Positions 44,056 to 52,659 of a stretch of DNA of 56,546 nt are shown one piece after another. This DNA is from Pseudomonadota bacterium (GTDB lineage Bacteria; Pseudomonadota; Gammaproteobacteria; Burkholderiales; Burkholderiaceae_C). Positions within the stretch are counted from its first letter, which is position 1, and every line of letters starts with the position of its first letter. The position numbers and the translations under genes were made by a program. The notes beneath the pieces are model-generated. The model ran no database searches and was not told the DNA's origin. It saw nothing but the letters and a program-made list of their open reading frames with translations. The stretch lies in contig JAKCDM010000006.1 in the NCBI GenBank assembly GCA_021841865.1, positions 3,308 through 59,853 on the forward strand. Direction: 5' to 3'.

Positions 44056-44075
44056 CACGACAAGGAGAGCCTGCA

Positions 44076-44864
44076 ATGCCGCGATTCGCCGCCAACCTCA
44101 GCATGCTGTTCACCGAGGTTGCCTTCCTCGAGCGCTTCGAGCGCGCCGCCGCCGCCGGCTTCCAGGCGGTGGAATTCCTGTTCCCGTACGCCTGGCCGGC
44201 CGCGCAGATCCGCGAGCTGCTCGACCGCCACGGCCTGCAGCTGGTGCTGCACAACCTGCCGGCCGGCGACTGGGACGCCGGCGAGCGCGGCATCGCCTGC
44301 CTGCCCGATCGCGTGCAGGAATTCCGCACCGGAGTCGCCACCGCGCTGCAATACGCCGAAGTGCTCGGCGTGGGCCAGCTCAATTGCCTGGCCGGCAAGG
44401 CCCCGGCCGGGGCCGACCCCGCGCTGCTGCGCGCCACGCTGGTCGACAACCTGCGCTTCGCCGCAGCCGAACTCGGCAAGGCGGGCCTGAAACTGCTGGT
44501 CGAGCCCATCAACACCTTCGACATTCCCGGCTTTTTCGTCAACCGCACGCAGCAGGCGCTGGACATCCTCGACGAGGTCGGCGCGGCCAACGCCTTCGTG
44601 CAATACGACATCTACCACGCCCAGCGCATGGAAGGCGAGCTGGCCTCGACGCTGCAAAAGCACCTGGCGCGCATCGCCCACGTGCAACTGGCCGACAACC
44701 CCGGGCGCAACGAACCCGGCACCGGGGAGATCTGCTACCCCTTCCTGTTCGAACACCTGGATCGCATCGGCTACCAGGGCTGGATCGGCTGCGAGTACAA
44801 GCCGGCCGCCGGCACCGAGGCCGGCCTGGGCTGGCTGAACACCCAGACCGCCGCGCGCGCCTGA
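44076..44864 (+). CDS. hyi: Hydroxypyruvate isomerase
   Basis: 262-residue TIM-barrel protein of the AP-endonuclease 2-like sugar isomerase family. It interconverts hydroxypyruvate and tartronate semialdehyde. Features are NLSMLFTEVAFLERF, the metal-site Glu in LLVEPINTFDIPGFF, YDIYHAQRMEGELASTLQ, HVQLADNPGRNEPGTGEI and GWIGCEYKPAAGTEAGL. ATG 44076 follows AAGGAG. It lies 20 bases after gcl and 28 before glxR. Confidence 0.95.
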   Translation: MPRFAANLSMLFTEVAFLERFERAAAAGFQAVEFLFPYAWPAAQIRELLDRHGLQLVLHNLPAGDWDAGERGIACLPDRVQEFRTGVATALQYAEVLGVGQLNCLAGKAPAGADPALLRATLVDNLRFAAAELGKAGLKLLVEPINTFDIPGFFVNRTQQALDILDEVGAANAFVQYDIYHAQRMEGELASTLQKHLARIAHVQLADNPGRNEPGTGEICYPFLFEHLDRIGYQGWIGCEYKPAAGTEAGLGWLNTQTAARA

Positions 44865-44892
44865 CAAGAACCATCCACGGAGACCTTTCCCA

Positions 44893-45816
44893 ATGAGCAC
44901 TGCCAGCACCTCCCCGCAAAAACTCGGTTTCATCGGCCTGGGAATCATGGGCGCGCCGATGGCCGGCCACCTGATCGCCGCCGGGCACCAGGTGTTCGTG
45001 CACACGCTGCACAAGTACCCCGAGGCCATCGCCGCGAGCTCCGCGGTGCGCTGCGACAGCGCCGCCGACGTGGCGCGCCGGGCCGACATCGTGTTCGTCA
45101 TGGTGCCCGACACGCCTGACGTGGAAGCCGTGCTGTTCACCGCCGGCGGCGTGGCCGAGGGCCTGAGCGCGGGCAAGGTGGTGGTCGACATGAGCTCGAT
45201 CTCCCCCATCGCCACCAAGAGCTTCGCCGCGCGCATCAACCAGCTCGGCTGCGAGTACCTGGACGCGCCGGTGTCGGGCGGCGAGGTCGGCGCGAAGAAC
45301 GCCACGCTGTCGATCATGGTCGGCGGCGCGCAGGCGACCTTCGACCGCGTCAAGCCCCTGTTCGACCTGATGGGCAAGAACATCACGCTGGTCGGCGGCA
45401 ACGGCGACGGCCAGACCGCGAAGGTGGCCAACCAGATCATCGTCGCGCTGAACATCGAGGCCGTCTCGGAGGCGCTGCTGTTCGCCGCGCGCGCCGGCGC
45501 CGACCCGGCGCGGGTGCGCGCGGCGCTGATGGGCGGCTTCGCGTCGTCGAAGATCCTCGAAGTGCACGGCGAGCGAATGATCAAGCGCAGCTTCGACCCG
45601 GGCTTTCGCATCGAACTGCACCAGAAGGACCTGAACCTGGCGCTGTCCAGCGCGCGCGCGCTGGGCGTGTCGCTGCCCAACACCGCCACCGCGCAGGAGC
45701 TGTTCAACGCCTGCGCCGCGCATGGCGGCAAGGCGTGGGATCATTCGGCCATGGTGCGCGCGCTGGAAAAGCTGGCCAACTTCGAGATCGGCCAGACTCC
45801 GCCCGCGAAGGCTTGA
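44893..45816 (+). CDS. glxR: Tartronate semialdehyde reductase
   Basis: 307-residue beta-hydroxyacid dehydrogenase that reduces tartronate semialdehyde to D-glycerate. The Rossmann start GFIGLGIMGAPMAGHLIAAG is at about 12-31, the substrate-binding motif DAPVSGGEVGAKNATLSIMV follows, and the catalytic Lys lies in GQTAKVANQIIVALN. Context between hyi and glycerate kinase separates it from 3-hydroxyisobutyrate dehydrogenase paralogues. Confidence 0.95.
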   Translation: MSTASTSPQKLGFIGLGIMGAPMAGHLIAAGHQVFVHTLHKYPEAIAASSAVRCDSAADVARRADIVFVMVPDTPDVEAVLFTAGGVAEGLSAGKVVVDMSSISPIATKSFAARINQLGCEYLDAPVSGGEVGAKNATLSIMVGGAQATFDRVKPLFDLMGKNITLVGGNGDGQTAKVANQIIVALNIEAVSEALLFAARAGADPARVRAALMGGFASSKILEVHGERMIKRSFDPGFRIELHQKDLNLALSSARALGVSLPNTATAQELFNACAAHGGKAWDHSAMVRALEKLANFEIGQTPPAKA

Positions 45817-45851
45817 GCCTTGCGCCGCACGTTCACGACCGAAGACAACCG

Positions 45852-47198
45852 ATGACCGCTGATCGCTCGCCGCACGCCGGCGATGACCCCGCCGCGCTGC
45901 TGCGCCGCATGTTCGACGCCGCCGTGGCCAGCGCGCAGCCCGCGCTGTGCCTGCCGCCGCACCTGCCGGCGCCGCCGCGCGGGCGCCTGCTGGTCATCGG
46001 CGCAGGCAAGGCCTCGGCGGCGATGGCGCAGGCGGTGGAGCAGCACTGGCCCGGCGAGCTGCAAGGCCTGGTGGTCACGCGCTACGGCTACGCCGCGCCC
46101 TGCCGGCGCATCGAGATCGTCGAGGCCGCGCACCCGGTGCCCGACGAGGCCGGGGAACGAGCGGCGCAGCGCATGCTCGACATGGTGCGCGGACTCGGGC
46201 CCGACGACCTCGTGCTGTGCCTGATCTCCGGCGGCGGCTCGGCGCTGCTGCCGCTGCCGCTGCCCGGGCTGAGCCTGGCCGACAAGCAGGCGGTGAACCG
46301 CGAGCTGCTGCGCTGCGGCGCCAGCATCGACGAGATCAACTGCGTGCGCCGCCACCTGTCGGCGATCAAGGGCGGGCGCCTGGCCGCCGCCTGCCATCCG
46401 GCGCGCGTGCTGACCCTGGCGATTTCCGACGTGCCCGGCGACGGGCCCGGGGACATCGCGTCGGGCCCCACGGTGGGCGACCCGACGACCTGTTCGGACG
46501 CACTGGACATCGTGCGGCGCTACGGCGTGCAGTTGCCGCCAGCGGCGCTGGAACTGCTGCAAAGCGGGCGCGGCGAATCGGTCAAGCCCGACGATTCGCG
46601 ACTGGCCCACGCCGAATTCCGACTCGTGGCCACGCCGCGCATGGCGCTGCAGGCCGCGGCGAAAGTCGCGCGCGACGCCGGCTACGCGGTGCACCTGCTG
46701 GGAGACTCGCTCGAAGGCGAGGCGCGCGACGTGGGCAAGCTGATGGCAGGCATGGCGCAATACGTGGCGCGCCACGGCGAGCCCTTCGCGGCGCCGTGCG
46801 TGCTGCTGTCGGGAGGCGAGACCACGGTGACCGTGCGCGGCCACGGGCGCGGCGGGCGCAACGTCGAGTTCCTGCTGTCCCTGGGGCTGGCCTTGCGCGG
46901 CGAGCCCGGGGTGTGGGCGCTGGCCGGCGACACCGACGGCGTCGACGGCGCCGAGGACATCGCCGGCGCGCTGCTGACGCCCGACACCCTCGAGCGCGCG
47001 CGCGCCGCCGGCATCCGCGCCGCCGACCGCCTGGACGACAACGATGGCCATGGCTTTTTCGGCGCCCTCGGCGACTCGGTGGTCACCGGACCGACGATGA
47101 CCAACGTGAACGACTTCCGCGCCGTGCTGGTCCAGGCACGCCACAGGCGCCCGCCCCCCGCGACGGAGGGGGCCCCACCCGCCGGCACGCCACAGTAA
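45852..47198 (+). CDS. gckA: Glycerate 2-kinase, GckA/TtuD type
   Basis: 448-residue MOFRL/DUF4147 family kinase that converts D-glycerate to 2-phosphoglycerate. Features are LLVIGAGKASAAMAQAVEQH, LCLISGGGSALLPLPLPGLS, RRHLSAIKGGRLAAA, SDVPGDGPGDIASGPTVGDP and C-terminal LLSGGETTVTVRGHGRGGRN plus AGDTDGVDG. It completes the glycerate pathway from glyoxylate. ATG 45852 chosen. About 25 C-terminal residues are Pro-rich beyond the fold. Unlike many Burkholderiales clusters, no pyruvate kinase follows. Confidence 0.93.
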   Translation: MTADRSPHAGDDPAALLRRMFDAAVASAQPALCLPPHLPAPPRGRLLVIGAGKASAAMAQAVEQHWPGELQGLVVTRYGYAAPCRRIEIVEAAHPVPDEAGERAAQRMLDMVRGLGPDDLVLCLISGGGSALLPLPLPGLSLADKQAVNRELLRCGASIDEINCVRRHLSAIKGGRLAAACHPARVLTLAISDVPGDGPGDIASGPTVGDPTTCSDALDIVRRYGVQLPPAALELLQSGRGESVKPDDSRLAHAEFRLVATPRMALQAAAKVARDAGYAVHLLGDSLEGEARDVGKLMAGMAQYVARHGEPFAAPCVLLSGGETTVTVRGHGRGGRNVEFLLSLGLALRGEPGVWALAGDTDGVDGAEDIAGALLTPDTLERARAAGIRAADRLDDNDGHGFFGALGDSVVTGPTMTNVNDFRAVLVQARHRRPPPATEGAPPAGTPQ

Positions 47199-47208
47199 GA
47201 TCGTTCGC

Positions 47209-47715
47209 ATGGACGCCGAACGACTTCGTGCCCTGCAGGCACCGATCAAGCAGCGCTACCGGGAGCAGCCCGACAGCGCGCGCATCACCTTGCATGCCGA
47301 AGGCCGCATCGGCGAAGGCGTGAGCTGCAGCGTCGACACCGCGCGCGCCATGGTGCAGGCGGGCCTGCACCCCGGAACCGGCGGCGACGGCCTGGCCGTG
47401 TGCTCGGGCGACATGCTGCTGCAGGCCCTGGTGGCCTGCGCCGGCGTCACGCTGGCGGCGGTGGCCACGGCGCTGGGAATCGAGCTGCGCGATGCGCGCG
47501 TGCATGCCGAAGGCGACGTGGACTTCCGCGGCACGCTGGGCGTGGACAAGCAGGCCCCGGTCGGCGTCGAGGCGATCCGGCTGCGCTTCGACCTCGACAC
47601 CGACGCCGACGACGAGCAGGTGGCCACGCTGCTGCGCCTGACCGAGCGCTACTGCGTGGTCTGGCAGACCCTGGCCGGAACGCCGAAACTGAGCAGCAGC
47701 ACGCGACGCATCTGA
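47209..47715 (+). CDS. OsmC family protein
   Basis: 168-residue OsmC/Ohr-fold protein. The two redox cysteines expected of the family are Cys77 (in LLQALVACAGVTLAAVA) and Cys149 (in TERYCVVWQTL). Such proteins reduce organic hydroperoxides, but this branch is less characterised than Ohr. It starts ten bases after the glycerate kinase and could be the last gene of that operon, although the metabolic link is unclear. Confidence 0.88.
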   Translation: MDAERLRALQAPIKQRYREQPDSARITLHAEGRIGEGVSCSVDTARAMVQAGLHPGTGGDGLAVCSGDMLLQALVACAGVTLAAVATALGIELRDARVHAEGDVDFRGTLGVDKQAPVGVEAIRLRFDLDTDADDEQVATLLRLTERYCVVWQTLAGTPKLSSSTRRI

Positions 47716-47805
47716 GCGTGGCGTCGCACGCCGCTGGCGTGGACGTCTGCAGGGCGGCGCACCCGGCTGCACAATGGAAGGCTTCGCCACGCGCCGTTCG
47801 CCGCC

Positions 47806-48726
47806 ATGGATTCCCGCCTTCCCATCGACTCCCGCGCCACCGCGCTGATGACCCTGCTGTGCCTGATCTGGGGGCTGCAGCAGGTGGCGCTCAAGGCTTT
47901 CGGTGGAGATATCTCGCCACTGCTGCAGATCGGCCTGCGTTCGGGCGTCGCTGCGCTGCTGGTGGCTCTGCTCATGCTGTGGCGACGCCAGGCCTTCGTC
48001 TGGGGACAGTGGCGCGTCGGGCTGCTGGCGGGCGCGCTGTTCGCGGTCGAATACCTGCTGGTGGGACAGGCACTGCGCTACACCAGCGCCGCGCACACCG
48101 TGGTGTTTCTCTACACGGCGCCGATCTTCGCCGCGCTCGGGCTGCACCTGCGCCTGCCGGCCGAGCGCCTGTCGCGCATGCAGTGGACGGGCGTGGCGAT
48201 GGCCTTCGGTGGAGTCGCGGTGGCTTTTCTCGCACCCGACGCGGGCTCCGGCGCGAACCCGGCGAGCCTGGCCGGCGACGCGATGGCCCTGGCCGGCGGC
48301 GCCTGCTGGGGCGCCACCACGGTGACCATCCGCCTGAGCGCGCTTTCCACCACCCCGCCGACCATGACCCTGCTGTGGCAGTTGCTCAGCGCGTTCGCGC
48401 TGCTGGTGCCGGCATCGTGGCTGCTCGGCGAGGCGTCGATCCGGCCGACCACGCAGGCCTGGCTTGCGCTGGGCTTCCAGGCCGTGATCGTTTCCTTCGC
48501 CAGTTTCCTGACCTGGTTCTGGCTGCTGCGCACCTACCTGGCGTCGCGCCTGGGCATTTTCTCGTTCATGACCCCGGTATTCGGCGTGCTGTTCGGCGCG
48601 CTGCTGCTGCACGAGCCGCTGAGCCCGCGTTTCCTGGCGGGGACGGCGCTGATGTTCGCCGGCATCCTGGTGGTCAGCCTGCACCGCATGCTGGCGAGCC
48701 TGGGCGGGCGGGTGCTGCGTGCCTGA
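47806..48726 (+). CDS. EamA/DMT-superfamily transporter
   Basis: 306-residue drug/metabolite transporter with ten predicted helices in two EamA repeats. Marks are LMTLLCLIWGLQQVALKAFG, LLVGQALRYTSAAHTVVFLY, GACWGATTVTIRLSA, LRTYLASRLGIFSFMTPVFG and LLHEPLSPRFLAGTALMFAG. Probably exports an amino acid or metabolite; substrate not predictable. It lies 90 bases after the OsmC gene. Confidence 0.88.
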   Translation: MDSRLPIDSRATALMTLLCLIWGLQQVALKAFGGDISPLLQIGLRSGVAALLVALLMLWRRQAFVWGQWRVGLLAGALFAVEYLLVGQALRYTSAAHTVVFLYTAPIFAALGLHLRLPAERLSRMQWTGVAMAFGGVAVAFLAPDAGSGANPASLAGDAMALAGGACWGATTVTIRLSALSTTPPTMTLLWQLLSAFALLVPASWLLGEASIRPTTQAWLALGFQAVIVSFASFLTWFWLLRTYLASRLGIFSFMTPVFGVLFGALLLHEPLSPRFLAGTALMFAGILVVSLHRMLASLGGRVLRA

Positions 48727-48814
48727 GCCGTGCCGGCGCGACGCGTCGGGCAGGCTTGACCCAGGTCAACTCGCCGGGCGCTGCGCGGGCGTCTCATGGG
48801 CCTGGAGGCTCATG

Positions 48815-49060
48815 ATGACCGAATCACCCCTGCGGCGGTTTCCGCTGCACCCGGCGCACCCCGAACGCATCTGCTGGGGCTGCCACCGCTACTGCCCGGC
48901 CGACGCGATGCGCTGCGGTAACGGCTCCGAGCGCACCCAGCACCCGGCCGAACTGCTGGGCGACGACTGGATGGACTTCGGCCTCGACGCCCGGGCCGAC
49001 ACCGCGCTCACAGATCCAGCACCAGCAGGCCTGCCGTCGGCCGCGACACGCACGGCGTGA
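48815..49060 (+). CDS. DUF3079 four-cysteine small protein
   Basis: 81 residues. The N-terminal half matches DUF3079: FPLHPAHPERICWGCHRYC and RCGNGSERTQHPAELLGDDW. Four cysteines (20, 23, 27, 34) suggest a zinc site. Function unknown. The ATG at 48815 has GGAGG six bases upstream. The last 53 bases overlap the 3' end of the convergent reductase gene, and that part of the protein (after about residue 60) has no family sequence. Confidence 0.8.
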   Translation: MTESPLRRFPLHPAHPERICWGCHRYCPADAMRCGNGSERTQHPAELLGDDWMDFGLDARADTALTDPAPAGLPSAATRTA

Positions 49061-49967
49061 AGTGGGTGCGCTGCTCGTCGGCGCCGAGAATGCAGTCCTG
49101 GTGCTCGACCTCGCCCTGCAGGTAGCCGGTCTTGCAGGTGGCGCACAGCCCGGCCTCGCACGACGTGGCGATGTCGATGCCGGCCTCGCGCAGAACCTCG
49201 ATGATGCCGCGTCCCGGCGGCACCTGCAGGCGCCGGCCGCTGCTGGCGATCTGCAGCGTGAAGCCCTCGCCCGGGGCCGCGTCGGCGAGCGGCTTGTCGG
49301 GTGCCTTGAAATGCTCGAAATGCACGCTGTCGGCCGCCCAGTCGGAGCTGGCGTCGGCGCAGGCCTTCATGAACCCGGCCGGCCCGCAGTAATACAGGTG
49401 GGTGCCGTCGCCGCGCTCGCGCGCCAGCAGCGCGGCGATGTCGAGCCCGCGCGACGGATCGCCGCCGTCCAGGTGCAGGTGCACCCGCGCGGGATCGAGC
49501 TCGCCGCGCAACTCGTCGGCGAAGGCCACGCAATCGGCGTCGCGCGCGCAGTAGTGCAACTCGTAGTCGGCACCCTGCGCGTGCAGGCGATGCGCCATCG
49601 ACTTCAGCGGAGTCAGGCCGATGCCGCCGGCCAGCAGCAGCGATCGGCGAGCCCCGGGCTGCAGCGCGAACAGGTTGCGCGGCTCGCTCACCCGTACCCG
49701 CTGGCCGACTCGCCAGCTCTGGTGCAGCGTGCTCGATCCCCCGCGCCCCGAGTCGTCGCGCAGCACGCCGATGACGTAGCGGTGACGCTCATGCGGCGGG
49801 TTGCTCAGCGAGTACTGGCGCAGCAGGCCGTCGGCCACCTGCACGTCGATATGCGCTCCAGGCTCGAAACCCGGCAGCGCCTCGCCCAGCGGGTGCACCA
49901 GCTCGTAGGAGTGGATGTTGCGCGCCTCCAGGCGGATCTGGCGCACCAGCAGTTCGAGCTCAGGCAT
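49008..49967 (-). CDS. Rieske oxygenase reductase, PDR/VanB type
   Basis: 319-residue FMN/2Fe-2S reductase. The FMN domain has RQYSLSNPPHERHRYVIGVL, the NAD domain has LLAGGIGLTPLKSMAHRLHA and HLYYCGPAGFM, and the C-terminal plant-type ferredoxin has Cys270, Cys275, Cys278 and Cys306 (SCEAGLCATCKTGYLQGEVE). It carries electrons from NADH to the partner oxygenase. It overlaps the oxygenase gene upstream by eight bases, so the two form one operon. Confidence 0.93.
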   Translation of the reverse strand: MPELELLVRQIRLEARNIHSYELVHPLGEALPGFEPGAHIDVQVADGLLRQYSLSNPPHERHRYVIGVLRDDSGRGGSSTLHQSWRVGQRVRVSEPRNLFALQPGARRSLLLAGGIGLTPLKSMAHRLHAQGADYELHYCARDADCVAFADELRGELDPARVHLHLDGGDPSRGLDIAALLARERGDGTHLYYCGPAGFMKACADASSDWAADSVHFEHFKAPDKPLADAAPGEGFTLQIASSGRRLQVPPGRGIIEVLREAGIDIATSCEAGLCATCKTGYLQGEVEHQDCILGADEQRTHFTPCVSRPTAGLLVLDL

Positions 49968-51519
49968 CGCCGCGCACCTCACGTTCGAGCTCGTCCATTC
50001 GCCGGCGCACGAACTCGGTGCGCTCGTCGCCGTGGAGGTGCTCGCTTTCGACCAGGATGTTGACCACGCCGCGCGAGATCTTTCGCCGCCGCGCGATCTC
50101 CTCGTCGGTGCTGGCGGCGCGGGGCAGGTCGAACACATTGCCCGAGCAGAAGCTGTTGGGCGCGCCGCCGATGTCGCGCAGCCACTGCGCGAAGTTCTGC
50201 GGGCTGGCAGCCGGGTTGGCGCCGCGCACCGCGTCGCGCAGCATCTTGCGGAACAGGTACAGGCCGGCGTCGAGCTTGGTCGGATTCTCCAGCTTGTGCA
50301 CGGCGATCGGGCGCTGGCTGATGATGGCCTCGTAGTCGCCCGGCGCGTACTGCGCCTGCTTGTAGCTCGCCCGCTCGCGATGGTTGGCGGGAATCGGCGG
50401 CATGTCGTCGATGGTGTAGTCGCCGAAGCGCTCCGGGCGGCGCAGCGCCACCTGGCCCTCGAGGAAGTCGATGGACTCGTAGCCCACCCACTCCTTCCTG
50501 CCCACGCCACGGGTGTCGATGCCGGGGCCCATGACCCGCCAGCCGATCATCTTGCTGTTCTCGTTGTCCACCGGAACCGTCCAGCGGATGATGTGAAAGC
50601 GGCTGAACAGCTTGCGCTCCTTGCCGTCCTCGGAGGTGTAGGCATGCAGGCTCAGGTTGGGCAGCACCTGGTGCTGCACGCGCACGAACATGTGCCCGTC
50701 GTCCGCGCGGCGGGCGCCCGCGCAGGCCAGGCTGCGTCCCTGCTGCACCGGGATGAACTGCATGTCCGGGGCGACTTCCATCGACGCCGCGCCGACCTCG
50801 TCGAAGGTGGTGCCCTGGAAGTTGCCGCCCACGACGTTCTTCGCCGCGTGCAGCGCGGCGGTGTGGAAGTTGTCGGCCGCGTTGTCCTGCACCTGCAGCC
50901 AGTTGCAATGCTGGAAGTTGCTGAACGGCACCAGCTCGTCGCCAGGCATCACCGTGAAATTGCCTTCCCACTCCGGGAACGGCGGCTCTTCCTCGGGCGG
51001 GCCCATGTAGGCGAACACCAGGCCGTTGCGCTCGAAGGCCTTGTAGGCGCCTTGACGAATCGAGCAGGCGTACTTCTCGGCCTCTGCCTCCTCGCCCTTC
51101 GGGAACGGCACGTGCAGACAGGTGCCGTCGACGTCGAACACCATGCCGTGGTAGCAGCACTGGATGCCGCGCTCCTGGATGGCGCCGTACTCCAGCGACG
51201 CGCCGCGGTGCACGCAATGCGCGTGCAGCAGGCCCACGCGCCCGCTGCCGTCGCGAAAGGCCACCAGTTCCTCGCCCAGGATTTTCAGGAAACGCGGCGT
51301 GTCGGTGAGCTCCATGGACATGCACACCGGGTGCCAGAAGCGGCGCATGTACTCGCCCAGCGGCGTGCCGGGGTCGGTCTCGGTGATCTCCGGGTCGTGT
51401 CCGGGGGTCTTGTTGGTGTAGTAACCGCCGAAGGGAATCAGCTTCTTCGGCACGGCGGGCGCGTTGCCCGGCGTCGCCGCCTGTTGTGCCTTCTCGTTGG
51501 GTTCCAACACACTGCTCAT
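49960..51519 (-). CDS. Rieske non-heme iron oxygenase, alpha subunit
   Basis: 519-residue oxygenase. Rieske ligands are Cys102, His104, Cys121 and His124 (HCVHRGASLEYG, QCCYHGMVFD). The mononuclear iron motif is DNAADNFHTAALH with His219 and His224; Asp216 would bridge electron transfer. Length and the PDR-type partner place it in the phthalate/phenoxybenzoate/vanillate demethylase-like group that attacks substituted aromatics, but the substrate cannot be named. No ring-cleavage gene lies nearby. AGGAG precedes ATG 51519. Divergent from an FCD-GntR regulator. Confidence 0.92.
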   Translation of the reverse strand: MSSVLEPNEKAQQAATPGNAPAVPKKLIPFGGYYTNKTPGHDPEITETDPGTPLGEYMRRFWHPVCMSMELTDTPRFLKILGEELVAFRDGSGRVGLLHAHCVHRGASLEYGAIQERGIQCCYHGMVFDVDGTCLHVPFPKGEEAEAEKYACSIRQGAYKAFERNGLVFAYMGPPEEEPPFPEWEGNFTVMPGDELVPFSNFQHCNWLQVQDNAADNFHTAALHAAKNVVGGNFQGTTFDEVGAASMEVAPDMQFIPVQQGRSLACAGARRADDGHMFVRVQHQVLPNLSLHAYTSEDGKERKLFSRFHIIRWTVPVDNENSKMIGWRVMGPGIDTRGVGRKEWVGYESIDFLEGQVALRRPERFGDYTIDDMPPIPANHRERASYKQAQYAPGDYEAIISQRPIAVHKLENPTKLDAGLYLFRKMLRDAVRGANPAASPQNFAQWLRDIGGAPNSFCSGNVFDLPRAASTDEEIARRRKISRGVVNILVESEHLHGDERTEFVRRRMDELEREVRGDA

Positions 51520-51613
51520 GACTGGCGACTCCTGGTGGGGGTGGGCCGCACGCCATGCGGCCCGGATGCGCGGAGCCGGATCCGGCGCTTGCGCTTCGGA
51601 TTCCGACGACTGT

Positions 51614-51631
51614 ATTCTGTATCCAAAGAAT
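51614..51631. promoter_or_regulatory. Candidate GntR (FCD) operator
   Basis: ATTCTGTATCCAAAGAAT has perfect 5-base arms (ATTCT/AGAAT) and a TGTATNCAA-like centre as seen in many FCD-type GntR operators. It lies in the divergent, locally A+T-rich region between the Rieske oxygenase and the GntR gene. A second GAATATTC palindrome overlaps its right edge. Candidate only. Confidence 0.5.
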
Positions 51632-51763
51632 ATTCGAGCTTTGAGATATTCGCCCATGCGGGTAAACCCCTACCCGCAAGCCGGCACAATGTGGGCCGTG
51701 ACAGCGCGTTGACCGATGGCGCGCGCCTCGTAGCCTTTGCCCTGCCACCGCCCCCGCCGAGCC

Positions 51764-52438
51764 ATGAGCCTTGCACTCACCCGCATCCAGTCCCGCACCG
51801 ACTACGTCGACGAGGTGTACCGCGTGCTGCTCGACGCGATCAGCGACGGCACGCTGGCACCTGGCACCCGCCTGACCCAGGAGGAGATCGCCGAACAGTT
51901 GTCGGTGTCGCGATCGCCGGTGCTGCAGGCCTTGCGGCTGCTGAAAAAGGACGGGCTGGTGCGCGATGCCCCCGGGCGCGGCGTGCTGGTCGCGCCGCTC
52001 GAGCTGGAGTCGATCGGCCATGTCTACGAGGTGCGCGGCGCGCTGGAAGCCCTGGCGGCGCGCCTGGCGGCGCGGCGCAACGCGCGCATCGACCCGGCGC
52101 TGATCGCCGCCGGCAGGCAGGCCTCGCGCGGCAGCGACGTCAAGGCCATGCTGGAGGCCGACATGGCTTTCCACAACGCGCTGTACGAGGCTTCCGGCAA
52201 CCCGCTGATCGGGCAGAGCGCGCACACCCACTGGGTGCACCTGCGCCGCGTCATGGGCGCGGTGCTGCAGGCCTCGGGCCTGCGCGACGCCATCTGGGAC
52301 GAACACCAGGCGATCGCCGACGCCATCGCCGCCGGCAACGCCGAACACGCCGGCACACTGGTCGAGCGCCACACCGAGCGCGCCCGCGCCAACCTGATGG
52401 CGCGCCTGGGCGAGGTGCTCGCCGAGCACGCGAGCTGA
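51764..52438 (+). CDS. GntR-family regulator with FCD domain
   Basis: 224 residues. The winged helix is at about 12-75 (DEVYRVLLDAISDGTLAPGT, LTQEEIAEQLSVSRSPVLQA, LRLLKKDGLVRDAPGRGVLV). The all-helical FCD ligand domain is at about 85-215, with metal-site pattern residues in MLEADMAFHNALYEASGNPL and HTHWVHLRR. Start MSLALTRIQ at 51764. It probably represses the divergent Rieske oxygenase operon until an aromatic acid is present. Confidence 0.92.
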   Translation: MSLALTRIQSRTDYVDEVYRVLLDAISDGTLAPGTRLTQEEIAEQLSVSRSPVLQALRLLKKDGLVRDAPGRGVLVAPLELESIGHVYEVRGALEALAARLAARRNARIDPALIAAGRQASRGSDVKAMLEADMAFHNALYEASGNPLIGQSAHTHWVHLRRVMGAVLQASGLRDAIWDEHQAIADAIAAGNAEHAGTLVERHTERARANLMARLGEVLAEHAS

Positions 52439-52482
52439 GAAGGTGTGAACACATCCCCCACGCTGCGCAGTGGGGTCATGGT

Positions 52483-52522
52483 TCCCGCGCGACCACGCGG
52501 GAAATTCGCAAGCCCTAGGCTG
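52483..52522 (+). promoter_or_regulatory. Inverted repeat and -10-like element of first small membrane gene
   Basis: TTCCCGCG-CGACCA-CGCGGGAA (52483-52504) is a perfect 8-base inverted repeat with a 6-base spacer, followed by CCTAGGCTGT, whose TAGGCT (52517-52522) resembles a -10 box. The strings CACGCGGGAAAT and CCTAGGCTGT recur upstream of the paralogous gene at 55532, with 9 more bases between them. Probable shared regulation. Confidence 0.45.
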
Positions 52523-52659
52523 TGCTGGATGGTGGCGCGCTGGCGCTGAGCCCTTGGAGCCTGCCCGCGCGCAGTCCGGCGCCATTCGCATCGAAGCCGT
52601 GGCCAAGAGCTCGCCGGCAAGCTGTACGACCGATTTGTGCCGGATCCGTAGACCTCGCG

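Noticed and set aside
49915-52518. 867-codon plus-strand frame opposite the Rieske oxygenase
   Set aside because: Antisense shadow with repetitive His/Val/Ala/Leu composition. The real genes on both sides have catalytic motifs.
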